A stretch of DNA of 6,373 nucleotides from Bacteroidota bacterium (GCA_030592605.1 JAUVIT010000110.1:1-6373); one strand, 5' to 3'; counted from the first letter of the stretch, positions 1 through 6,373 are shown. Program-made: numbers and translations. Notes: a model not told the origin generated them from the sequence alone.

Positions 1-932
1 CTCCGGCACTTATGGCAGGAAATACTGTACTTCTCAAACATGCTTCCAATGTGCAGGGATGTGCGGTGACTATCGAAGAGATATTTAAAGAGGCAGGATT
101 TGAGGAGGGCGTTTTTCAGAATCTGGCTGTTGGATCGGACCGGGTAGCAGGGCTTATTGCCAGTGAGTACATCAGGGCGGTAAGTCTCACGGGAAGTGAA
201 CAGGCAGGTGTTGCTGTGGCCACGGAGGCGGGCAAGTACCTGAAAAAATGTGTTCTTGAACTTGGAGGGAACAATGCCTTCGTGGTGCTGAATGATGCCA
301 ACCGCGAGCTTACCCTTAACCTGGCTATTCCGGCCAGGATGCAGAACGGCGGACAGAGTTGCATTGCAGCCAAGCGCTTCATCCTGGAATCCTGGATAGC
401 CGAAGATTTTATTCCCCTTCTGGTAAGTAAGGTGGAGAAACTTGTGATGGGCGATCCCATGGAGGAAGGGACCCAGGTGGGCCCCCTGGTTTCTATCAAA
501 CAGGCCAAAGAGGTGGAGGAACAGGTGAGTAAATCAGTGGAGATGGGAGCGAAATTGCTCCTTGGAGGAGAACGGAATGGGGCTTTTTATAAGCCTACTA
601 TTTTGTCGAATGTTACTCCTGGTATGCCGGTTTTTGATGAGGAGGTATTCGGACCTGTGTTTGCGGTGATGGAGGCTAGTTCTCCGGAACATGCACTGGA
701 ACTCTCCAATAAATCGAAATTCGGACTCGGGATGCAGTTGTTTACCGCATCGGAGCATTCGGCAAAACTATTTATCCAGGGTGCAGAAGAGGGGGCCGTA
801 TTTGTGAATGCCATTGTGAAATCCGATCCAAGACTTCCCTTTGGCGGCACAAAAATGTCGGGCTATGGCCGGGAACTTTCAGAAGAGGGGATCAAGGAAT
901 TTGTCAATATAAAAACCATATGGATCGATTGA
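1..932 (+). CDS. Succinate-semialdehyde dehydrogenase-type aldehyde dehydrogenase, 5'-truncated
   Basis: This is the C-terminal part of an NAD(P)-dependent aldehyde dehydrogenase. It most likely oxidises succinate semialdehyde to succinate in the cytoplasm. The frame is open to the window edge (first full codon at 3), so the ATG at 12 is internal and the true start lies upstream. Family members are about 450-480 residues, so roughly 150 N-terminal residues are missing. Counting the Met at 12 as residue 1, the cofactor-binding LLKHAS is at 7-12, the general-base Glu83 lies in LELGGNN, the catalytic Cys117 in GQSCIAAKR, and the EEVFGP motif at 210-215. The C-terminus carries PFGGTKMSGYGREL and ends NIKTIWID. 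The KHA motif (rather than KPA) and GQSCIAAKRF resemble the Sad/YneI and mycobacterial GabD1 branch more than classical GabD. Substrate is inferred from family resemblance; another short-chain semialdehyde is possible. The next gene starts 23 nt downstream on the same strand, so co-transcription is plausible. Confidence 0.93.
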   Translation, partial: PALMAGNTVLLKHASNVQGCAVTIEEIFKEAGFEEGVFQNLAVGSDRVAGLIASEYIRAVSLTGSEQAGVAVATEAGKYLKKCVLELGGNNAFVVLNDANRELTLNLAIPARMQNGGQSCIAAKRFILESWIAEDFIPLLVSKVEKLVMGDPMEEGTQVGPLVSIKQAKEVEEQVSKSVEMGAKLLLGGERNGAFYKPTILSNVTPGMPVFDEEVFGPVFAVMEASSPEHALELSNKSKFGLGMQLFTASEHSAKLFIQGAEEGAVFVNAIVKSDPRLPFGGTKMSGYGRELSEEGIKEFVNIKTIWID

Positions 933-955
933 TCCGCTCTAATCTTTATCCACAT

Positions 956-3577
956 ATGATGAAAAAGGTGCTTTTTACAATGGCCATGATTTTCTCACTG
1001 CTGGGAATGATGGCACAGAATACTTCATTTACCAGGCCAGCCGATTTTTTCGGTTTTGAGCCGGGATCGGACCGGAACCTCTTTAACTATGAGCAGTTAA
1101 TTGAATACTTGCAGAAGCTGGATGGTGAGTCGGACCGTATCTACCTGGAGGAAATTGGTGCTTCGCCAATGGGTCGCCCCATGTATATCGCCTTCATATC
1201 CAGTGCAGAGAATATCAGCAAGCTTGAGGACTTGAAAAAGATCAATCGGGAGCTGGCCTTGAACCCCAATCTTGAAAAGGAGGAGTTACAGGGTATGATC
1301 CGAGATGGAAAGGCCTTTGTGCTGGCCACACTCTCCATGCACTCTTCCGAAGTGGCCCCCACACAGGCGGCTCCTCTTATCGCCTGGGATTTTGCCACCA
1401 CCGATGATCCAAAAAAGGAGGAATGGCTCAGAAACGTAGTCTATATGATGGTACCCTGTCACAATCCCGATGGAATGAACCTGATTGTAGAGGACTATCT
1501 GAAGAACAAGGGCACCAAATATGAGGGGGCCTCTCTTCCGGCCGTGTATCACAAGTATGTGGGTCATGATAACAATCGCGATTTTGTGATCCTGAGTCAG
1601 GAGGATAGCAAAGCCATTGCAAGGATTTATAATCAGACCTGGTTTCCCCAGGTGATGGTTGAAAAGCACCAGATGGGATCCACTGGTCCGCGCTACTTTG
1701 TTCCCCCTAACCATGATCCAATAGCTGAGAATGTTCCTGCCGGGATATTTCACTGGGGAGGTGTGTTCGGACAGCATATGGCCACGGATATGACAGCAGA
1801 CGGACTGGCGGGGGTGGCACAGCACTGGGCTTTTGACGACTACTGGCCAGGATCGACGGAGACCTGTATCTGGAAAAACGTGATCGGTTTTCTCACCGAA
1901 GCAGCCAGTACAAAAACGGCCACACCCATCTATATTGAACCCACCGAACTCAGTGTTCGCGGAAAAGGACTTTCCGAATACAAGAAAAGCATTAACATGC
2001 TCGAGCCATGGGAAGGAGGCTGGTGGCGTCTGGGTGATATTGTTCAGTACGAAATATCGTCCACCTCTTCCATAATTAAGACCGCTTCTCTCTACAGGGA
2101 GGATATCCTGGCTTTTAGAAACAAGATGTGCCGGGAGCAGGTGGCGCTAGGCTTAAGTGAGGCGCCTTATTACTATATCATGCCGAAAAAGCAACACGAT
2201 CTGGGCGAACTGGTGAACCTGGTAAACCTGATGAAGGAGCATGGGGTGGAGGTCTATACCCTGAATGAGGAAGTTGTTCTGGATGAAAAGATATACAAGG
2301 CAGGAGATGTGGTCATCCCACTGGCCCAGCCTTTCAGACCTTTTATTAAGGAAGTGATGGAGACCCAGGAGTTTCCAGAGCGACATTACACGCCTGGAGG
2401 GGAGTTGATCAAGCCTTATGATATTACCAGCTGGTCACTTCCGCTTCACCGATATGTCAGCTCAACTGAAATTGATAAGCGCAGCAAGAAACTGGAGGGA
2501 AATATCAGCCTGGTTAAGGGTGATTATAATCTGAAAGAGAAAGAGATTGAGGCCACCACCATAGTACTGCCAGTTACATCCAATGAGTCCTACCGTGCCG
2601 TATTCATTGCACTGGAACAGGGCATGAAGGTGGAGCGACTCCTGTCCGATACGGATGTGGCAGGGCTTAGCTATGGGACTGGAAGTTTTATTGTCTACAA
2701 GGGCTCCAAGAAGGAGCAGTGGAATGAACTTATTGAATCGCTTCCATTCCAGCCGGGCGAGCTAAGCGATAAAAGGGCCCTGGCAACAGCACCTGTTGAG
2801 ATGCCGCGGATTGCATTGGTAGAGACCTTTTTTCATGATATGGATGCAGGGTGGACCCGCTTTTTATTCGATACTTATCATATTCCCTTTACCATTCTCC
2901 ATCCGGGTGATTTTGCCAAGAGCAAGCTGGCAGAGAAATTTGATGTGATTCTCTTTCCCGATACCGACAAGGATATCCTGATGACCGGTAAGCGGAAATC
3001 AGGCGAAACCTATTATATGGGGAGCTACCATCCCGATTATGTGAAAGGAATTGGCAAGGAGGGCATGGAGAAACTGATGGCATTCAGCGATGGAGGTGGA
3101 AGTATTATCTCCTGGGGACGGTCGGCTCGTCTTTTTGAGGGGATGCTGAAAATTAAGAAAGGTGATGCAGAGGAGGAGTTTAGTCTGCCCTTCCGGGATA
3201 TCTCACCTGATCTGGCCAAAGCCGGTCTCTATGTGCCCGGCAGTCTGGTGAAGGTCAACTTGCTTGCAGATCATCCCCTTACCCTGGGAATGCCGGCAAG
3301 TATTGGAGTGTTTTCAAGAGGCCGTCCGGTCTTCACTACCTCTGTGCCAAAATTTGATATGGATCGCCGCGTGATCGGAACCTATCCCGAAAAAGATATT
3401 TTGATGTCGGGATATGCTTCCGGTGAAGAGAAGATGGGCAACAGGGCAGCCATGCTCTGGATGGAGAAAGGGAAGGGGCAGTTTGTGCTGTTTGGTTTCG
3501 GGCCTCAATTCAGGACATCTACCCAGACATCTTATAAGCTTCTCTTTAATGCTATTCTTCTTGAGCAGGTTGATTAA
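956..3577 (+). CDS. Secreted M14-family zinc carboxypeptidase-like protein with C-terminal amidotransferase-like domain
   Basis: This is an exported metallopeptidase-like protein of 873 residues from the ATG at 956 (ATG at 959 is equally possible). This start gives a clean signal peptide: MMKK, a hydrophobic core at 5-19, and predicted cleavage after Ala20 with Gln21 at +1. An in-frame ATG at 920 would overlap the upstream gene and put 12 polar residues ahead of the signal, so I reject it. M14 features in order are the zinc motif HSSE (His129, Glu132), HNPDG at 169-173, NNRD at 206-209 (equivalent of the substrate-binding Asn-Arg pair), His238 in EKHQMG as likely third zinc ligand, and Glu315 in FLTEAAS as likely general base. 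After a linker region, residues about 616-873 begin PRIALVE, followed by DAGWTRFLF and DVILFPD. This resembles the class I glutamine amidotransferase-like fold seen at the C-terminus of large M14 proteins, but I see no nucleophilic Cys in the expected elbow (SWGRSAR). It probably acts in the periplasm or outside the cell on peptides. The substrate is unknown, and true peptidase activity is inferred from the conserved residues. Confidence 0.88.
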   Translation: MMKKVLFTMAMIFSLLGMMAQNTSFTRPADFFGFEPGSDRNLFNYEQLIEYLQKLDGESDRIYLEEIGASPMGRPMYIAFISSAENISKLEDLKKINRELALNPNLEKEELQGMIRDGKAFVLATLSMHSSEVAPTQAAPLIAWDFATTDDPKKEEWLRNVVYMMVPCHNPDGMNLIVEDYLKNKGTKYEGASLPAVYHKYVGHDNNRDFVILSQEDSKAIARIYNQTWFPQVMVEKHQMGSTGPRYFVPPNHDPIAENVPAGIFHWGGVFGQHMATDMTADGLAGVAQHWAFDDYWPGSTETCIWKNVIGFLTEAASTKTATPIYIEPTELSVRGKGLSEYKKSINMLEPWEGGWWRLGDIVQYEISSTSSIIKTASLYREDILAFRNKMCREQVALGLSEAPYYYIMPKKQHDLGELVNLVNLMKEHGVEVYTLNEEVVLDEKIYKAGDVVIPLAQPFRPFIKEVMETQEFPERHYTPGGELIKPYDITSWSLPLHRYVSSTEIDKRSKKLEGNISLVKGDYNLKEKEIEATTIVLPVTSNESYRAVFIALEQGMKVERLLSDTDVAGLSYGTGSFIVYKGSKKEQWNELIESLPFQPGELSDKRALATAPVEMPRIALVETFFHDMDAGWTRFLFDTYHIPFTILHPGDFAKSKLAEKFDVILFPDTDKDILMTGKRKSGETYYMGSYHPDYVKGIGKEGMEKLMAFSDGGGSIISWGRSARLFEGMLKIKKGDAEEEFSLPFRDISPDLAKAGLYVPGSLVKVNLLADHPLTLGMPASIGVFSRGRPVFTTSVPKFDMDRRVIGTYPEKDILMSGYASGEEKMGNRAAMLWMEKGKGQFVLFGFGPQFRTSTQTSYKLLFNAILLEQVD
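3552..3577. other. Convergent 3' overlap of peptidase and antiporter genes
   Basis: The peptidase stop codon (TAA, 3575-3577, plus strand) lies inside the antiporter gene. The antiporter stop (TAG on the minus strand, 3554-3552) lies inside the peptidase gene. The two coding regions therefore share 26 bp tail to tail. I see no hairpin followed by a T-tract here for either direction, so each transcript probably runs into the opposite gene before ending. Confidence 0.85.
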
Positions 3578-5462
3578 TTTCTTCGGCCTCTTTGCGACGT
3601 GTACTTACATCCCAGGAGCTGTCTAAATCGTGGCCTCTGTCTTCTTTTTCTGCGCGGAAGATTTCTTCCAGCTCCAGGGCATGTCTATTGGTCTCTGAGA
3701 GGTAAAGCTTTTCATCATCCTTGTGATGCTTATGCAGTTCAAGAAGCACCTTGCGGGTGTGTAAGCGAAAAGTATGTGCCAGCCGGTGAGCATGGTAGCG
3801 CTTATAACCAAGGTGAGTCAGAGCTTCAATGCCCAGAAGGAGAGAGGATTCAAGCATATCCCGTTCAAATCCATCCACCTTGCGGTCAAGAAGCTCATAG
3901 GAATGCTTCTGGTTGACCGATCGGGCGAGTATCTTAAGATGTGGGTAAGAGCGCTGGGCCAGGTCAATAATCTTCAGTGATTTCTGCTGATCATCCACCG
4001 CAACAATCAGCACCTTTGCCTTATCAGCTCCAGCCGAGGCCAGCAGGTCGGCACGCGTAGCATCTCCATAATAGACCTTAAATCCAAATTTCCGGAGCAC
4101 ATCGATATTCTCCGGGTTATCATCCAGTATGGTGGCACTCATTCCGTTGGCAATCAGAAACCTTCCCAGCACCACCCCAAACCTTCCAAAACCTGCAATA
4201 ATCAGAGGGGTCTCCCCATCATCGATGGTGTCTTCTTCCCTGGTATTTTCAGATTTGCATACCAGGGGCATAATGATTTTATCATTGAGTAGCAGAAGCA
4301 GTGGGGTCACTGCCATGGAGAGGGCCACCACCAGGAAAAGGATGGCAGATGTATCGGTGGTCAAGACCCCGTTGTCGGCACTAAATGCGACAAGCACAAA
4401 TGCAAACTCTCCTCCCTGAGCCAGGGAGAAGGCAAACATGGTATTCTGTCCTCCCCTTATTCCGAAAACCCTTCCCAGGATAAACAGGACCACGAACTTG
4501 ATGCCAATTAGCGCCGCCAGTAAGGATAGGATCATGCCTGGGGAAGAACCCAGCAGCCCAAAATTCATACTGGCACCTACCGATATAAAGAAGAGTCCCA
4601 GCAACAGGCCTTTAAAGGGCTCTATATCTGCCTCCAGTTCATGCCGGTATTCATTGTTTGCCAATACAACTCCGGACAGGAAAGCTCCCAGGGCGGGAGA
4701 GAGTCCAACCAGCTCCATCAATCCTGCGGTGGCTATCACCAGCAGCAGTGCTGCTGCAGTAAAGATCTCCCTCATGCCGGTACGGGCAATAATTCTGAAG
4801 AAATATTTCACCAGGTAGAGTCCCACCACCACAATGCCGGTGATGACGGTCAGCATCAGTGCCACCTGGACCCATCCTGTAATCTCGATTCCAGCAATAT
4901 ACTGCACCTCATGAGAAGTGTCACTGCCTTGAGATAGGGCACTTCCTGCCAGCAGGGGAATCAGTGCCAGGATAGGTATAACAGCTATATCCTGAAGCAG
5001 TAGCACAGAGAAGGAAGCCTTTCCCGAGGCCTGTTTCATCAATCCCTTTTCAGCTAGTGTCTGCAATACGATGGCCGTGGAAGAGAGACCAAGTGTGAGG
5101 CCAATGGCAATTCCGGCACCGATGGATTGGCCCAGCACCACTGCCACCACACCGATCACCAGAGCCGAAAGAAGCAGCTGCAGTCCCCCCAATCCGAAGA
5201 TGGATCTTCTCATTCCCCAGAGTAAATTGGGTTTCAGTTCAAGTCCGATAAGGAAGAGCATCATTACCACACCGAATTCGGCAAGGTGCATAACATCTTC
5301 CCCCTCACTACCGATATAGCCCAGAACAAAGGGACCTATGATCATGCCGGCAAGCAAATATCCCAGTACGGATCCTAATCCCAACCTTTTGGCTATCGGA
5401 ACGGAAATCACTGCTGCCAGCAGATAGACCAGTGCGTTTTGGAAAAAATCCTGTTCATGCAT
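3552..5462 (-). CDS. kefC: KefB/KefC-type glutathione-regulated K+ efflux antiporter
   Basis: This is an inner-membrane monovalent cation:proton antiporter of the CPA2 family, fused to a cytoplasmic RCK (TrkA-N) domain. It has 636 residues, against about 600-620 in E. coli KefB and KefC. About 12-13 hydrophobic segments span residues 7-395. They contain LLLQDIAVIP with the ion-pathway Asp158. The Kef-specific regulatory loop HELEADIEPFKG (274-285) keeps the acidic pair Glu277/Asp279, equivalent to E. coli KefC Glu262/Asp264. QGGEFAF lies at 349-355. The RCK domain starts near 418 with the nucleotide motif GFGRFG (424-429), then LDDNP and YYGDATR (464-470). By eye alignment with remembered E. 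coli KefC, the glutathione-pocket Arg416, Phe441 and Arg516 match Arg434, Phe459 and Arg534, whereas Asn551 matches Thr569. The tail (ELEEIF, then SSWD) also resembles Kef. The start is 3 nt after the kefF stop with no Shine-Dalgarno sequence, suggesting translational coupling. KefB and KefC cannot be told apart here, so the symbol is a choice between the two. Expected role: K+ efflux and proton entry during electrophile stress. Confidence 0.93.
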   Translation of the reverse strand: MHEQDFFQNALVYLLAAVISVPIAKRLGLGSVLGYLLAGMIIGPFVLGYIGSEGEDVMHLAEFGVVMMLFLIGLELKPNLLWGMRRSIFGLGGLQLLLSALVIGVVAVVLGQSIGAGIAIGLTLGLSSTAIVLQTLAEKGLMKQASGKASFSVLLLQDIAVIPILALIPLLAGSALSQGSDTSHEVQYIAGIEITGWVQVALMLTVITGIVVVGLYLVKYFFRIIARTGMREIFTAAALLLVIATAGLMELVGLSPALGAFLSGVVLANNEYRHELEADIEPFKGLLLGLFFISVGASMNFGLLGSSPGMILSLLAALIGIKFVVLFILGRVFGIRGGQNTMFAFSLAQGGEFAFVLVAFSADNGVLTTDTSAILFLVVALSMAVTPLLLLLNDKIIMPLVCKSENTREEDTIDDGETPLIIAGFGRFGVVLGRFLIANGMSATILDDNPENIDVLRKFGFKVYYGDATRADLLASAGADKAKVLIVAVDDQQKSLKIIDLAQRSYPHLKILARSVNQKHSYELLDRKVDGFERDMLESSLLLGIEALTHLGYKRYHAHRLAHTFRLHTRKVLLELHKHHKDDEKLYLSETNRHALELEEIFRAEKEDRGHDLDSSWDVSTRRKEAEEINQPAQEE

Positions 5463-5465
5463 GGG

Positions 5466-6062
5466 CTAGGATATTATATCGTTGATGTATTCTTGTTTCA
5501 CCAGATCTTCATCAGCAAAGGTTCCATCCCGGAGACCCGCAATAATGCGCAAATAGTCTTCTGCAGCTTTCTCAATCTGATCACTCTTCAGCAAGTGGGT
5601 CCCATGGGTAACAAAAGGGCTTAAGTAGTGCATTCTGCACAGACACACGGTCTGCTCAAAAGGAGCAAGCAAGTCGCGTATGGAAAACTTTAGCCCCTTT
5701 TCAGATCCATAGGCATCTCTTCTTCCTCCTGAAGTGATGGCTGTCAGCACACTTTTTCCTTCCAGTGCCCTGCCTGCTTTTCCATAGGCGAATCCATGCT
5801 CCAGAACCAGGTCGAGCCATTCTTTCAGAAGTGAGGGGGAGCTGTACCAGTACAAGGGGTGCTGCCAGACAATGATATCGTGGTTCAGTAAAACTTCTTG
5901 CTCTGCTTTGATATCAATTTGATAATCGGGGTAGAGATCATACATATAGCGGATGCTTACCCCCTCGAGATTCTCCACAGCACTAAGCAATACCTTGTTT
6001 ACCTTCGATTTATGCATTACAGGATGAAAAACCAGAATTACTATTTTGTTTTTTGAAACCAT
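5466..6062 (-). CDS. kefF: KefF/KefG-type NAD(P)H quinone oxidoreductase, Kef ancillary subunit
   Basis: This is a cytoplasmic flavodoxin-fold quinone reductase. In E. coli, KefF and KefG bind the cytoplasmic part of KefC and KefB and are needed for full efflux activity; KefF also reduces quinones with NAD(P)H using FMN. The protein has 198 residues. It opens with a first strand (KIVILVFHP, 6-14) and a phosphate-binding HPVMHKSKVNK (13-23). DLYPDYQIDI (42-51) and IVWQHPLYWYSSPSLLKEW (64-82) follow, the latter being the strongest match to KefF. SGGRRDAYG (111-119) is the nucleotide/quinone loop. The protein is longer than E. coli KefF or KefG (about 176-184), with an acidic tail from about 178 on. 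It lies immediately upstream of the antiporter gene, the order seen for kefF-kefC and kefG-kefB in enterobacteria. It is probably read from the minus-strand promoter near 6112-6119. KefF and KefG are not distinguishable by eye; MdaB-like reductases are more distant alternatives. Confidence 0.9.
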   Translation of the reverse strand: MVSKNKIVILVFHPVMHKSKVNKVLLSAVENLEGVSIRYMYDLYPDYQIDIKAEQEVLLNHDIIVWQHPLYWYSSPSLLKEWLDLVLEHGFAYGKAGRALEGKSVLTAITSGGRRDAYGSEKGLKFSIRDLLAPFEQTVCLCRMHYLSPFVTHGTHLLKSDQIEKAAEDYLRIIAGLRDGTFADEDLVKQEYINDIIS

Positions 6063-6075
6063 TAGCTTACAAGCG

Positions 6076-6093
6076 TGTTATCTACTATTAACA
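6076..6093. repeat. Small inverted repeat in the divergent intergenic region (possible operator)
   Basis: TGTTA (6076-6080) and TAACA (6089-6093) form a perfect 5-bp dyad with an 8-bp spacer. It sits just upstream of the plus-strand -7 box and in the predicted 5' leader of kefF. The position would suit a regulator of either promoter. The arms are short and AT-rich, so chance is a real alternative. Confidence 0.2.
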
Positions 6094-6102
6094 ATAAACT
6101 CT

Positions 6103-6110
6103 TACTTTTG
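6103..6110 (+). promoter_or_regulatory. Bacteroidetes-type -7 promoter box for the ChaN-like gene
   Basis: TACTTTTG is an exact match to the Bacteroidetes -7 consensus TAnnTTTG. It lies 21 bp before the ATG at 6132, giving a predicted leader of about 15 nt. A -33 TTTG box at the usual spacing is not clear: only TTAT at 6078-6081 sits in place. An A-rich stretch (6124-6131) precedes the start codon in place of a strong Shine-Dalgarno sequence. Confidence 0.55.
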
Positions 6111-6111
6111 T

Positions 6112-6119
6112 CAAAAATA
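6112..6119 (-). promoter_or_regulatory. Bacteroidetes-type -7 promoter box for kefF-kefC
   Basis: Read on the minus strand, TATTTTTG matches TAnnTTTG exactly. Transcription would begin near 6105 and give a leader of roughly 40-45 nt before the kefF ATG at 6062. The nearest TTTG for a -33 box (6147-6144) is 24 bp away, longer than the usual 19-21, so the -33 element is uncertain. One base separates this box from the plus-strand box. Confidence 0.5.
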
Positions 6120-6131
6120 TAATCAATAAAG

Positions 6132-6373
6132 ATGAATTGTATTCAAAGATTATCCCGGAAAGCGTTTTTGTTACTCCTTATATCAGGATTTACAGCCCTT
6201 GCAGCTGTAGCACAAAAACCTGCTTATAAGCTGTTTCGGGAAGATGGGAAGAAGGTAAAGTATGAGAAAATGGCAGATGCTGCTGCAGATGCTGATATAG
6301 TATTATTTGGCGAATACCATACCAATCCCATTACACATTGGCTTCAACTGGAACTCACAAACGATCTCTATAA
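6132..6373 (+). CDS. Exported ChaN-like (haem-binding family) protein, 3'-truncated
   Basis: Eighty full codons are visible before the window ends, with no stop codon. The N-terminus is a typical signal peptide: basic residues Arg6, Arg9 and Lys10, a hydrophobic core about 11-26, and an AVA site with predicted cleavage after Ala27 and Gln28 at +1. There is no lipobox; Cys3 is too early to be a lipidation site. The mature part contains ADIVLFGEYHTNPITHW (54-70) and then LQLEL. This matches the opening GE-H-N-x-x-H signature of the ChaN family, whose best-known member binds haem. Family members run to about 280-300 residues, so most of the protein lies outside the window. The gene is divergent from kefF across a 69-bp gap. 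A role in haem or iron handling in the envelope is inferred from the family only; several families share a short GExH motif, so the call is moderately sure. Confidence 0.75.
   Translation, partial: MNCIQRLSRKAFLLLLISGFTALAAVAQKPAYKLFREDGKKVKYEKMADAAADADIVLFGEYHTNPITHWLQLELTNDLY

Noticed and set aside
12..14. ATG at 12 as the start of the dehydrogenase
   Set aside because: The frame is open upstream to the window edge with the family sequence PAL just before it, and the protein would lack most of its cofactor-binding domain, so this is an internal Met.
116..508. Open frame of 130 codons on the minus strand inside the dehydrogenase
   Set aside because: It is antisense to the dehydrogenase active-site region, and no protein family is recognisable.
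922..935. Perfect 5-bp inverted repeat GGATC-GATT-GATCC over the dehydrogenase stop codon
   Set aside because: The stem is short, no T-tract follows and most of it is coding sequence, so it does not look like a terminator or an operator.
1286..1825. Open frame of 179 codons on the minus strand inside the peptidase gene
   Set aside because: The peptidase frame has recognisable catalytic motifs across this region, while the antisense product resembles no family I know and has low-complexity His/Gly-rich stretches typical of a shadow frame.
4438..4818. Open frame of 126 codons on the plus strand opposite the antiporter
   Set aside because: It lies antisense to the membrane domain of the antiporter; the Pro/Ser-rich product is what antisense of such codons yields.
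6065..6074. GCTT-AC-AAGC dyad next to the kefF start codon
   Set aside because: The 4-bp arms with a 2-bp loop cannot form a stable hairpin and are expected by chance.

Overview
The window suggests a member of the Bacteroidota, possibly a free-living or marine-type one. Three signs support this. Both predicted signal peptides end in Ala with Gln as the next residue, which fits the Bacteroidetes 'Q-rule'. The only long intergenic gap holds two exact matches to the Bacteroidetes -7 promoter consensus TAnnTTTG. Ribosome-binding sites of the Shine-Dalgarno type are weak or absent. Genus cannot be judged from this window.

Layout, left to right. The plus strand opens with the C-terminal two thirds of an aldehyde dehydrogenase of the succinate-semialdehyde type (to 932). 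After a 23-nt gap comes a large secreted M14-family zinc carboxypeptidase-like protein (956-3577) with a C-terminal domain resembling a class I glutamine amidotransferase fold. This gene runs tail to tail into a minus-strand pair, overlapping it by 26 bp. The pair, transcribed right to left, is a KefF/KefG-type quinone oxidoreductase (6062-5466) followed 3 nt later by a KefB/KefC-type potassium:proton antiporter (5462-3552). A 69-bp AT-rich gap then separates kefF from a divergent plus-strand gene starting at 6132. That gene runs off the window and encodes an exported ChaN-like (haem-binding family) protein.

How the genes fit together. The kefF-kefC pair is the clear functional unit: a K+ efflux channel/antiporter that protects against electrophiles by acidifying the cytoplasm, with its soluble flavoprotein activator. 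Three of the four glutathione-pocket residues known from E. coli KefC appear to be kept. The fourth (Asn551) appears to be Thr, which matters because many Bacteroidota do not rely on glutathione. The dehydrogenase and the peptidase may be co-transcribed, but no shared pathway is evident. The ChaN-like gene and the kef pair have predicted -7 boxes one base apart on opposite strands, so their transcription may be mutually exclusive.

I see no RNA genes, mobile elements, CRISPR arrays or long repeats. Nothing here forms an obviously new multi-gene system. The points most worth checking are the kef ligand pocket, the interlocked divergent promoters and the unusual two-domain peptidase.
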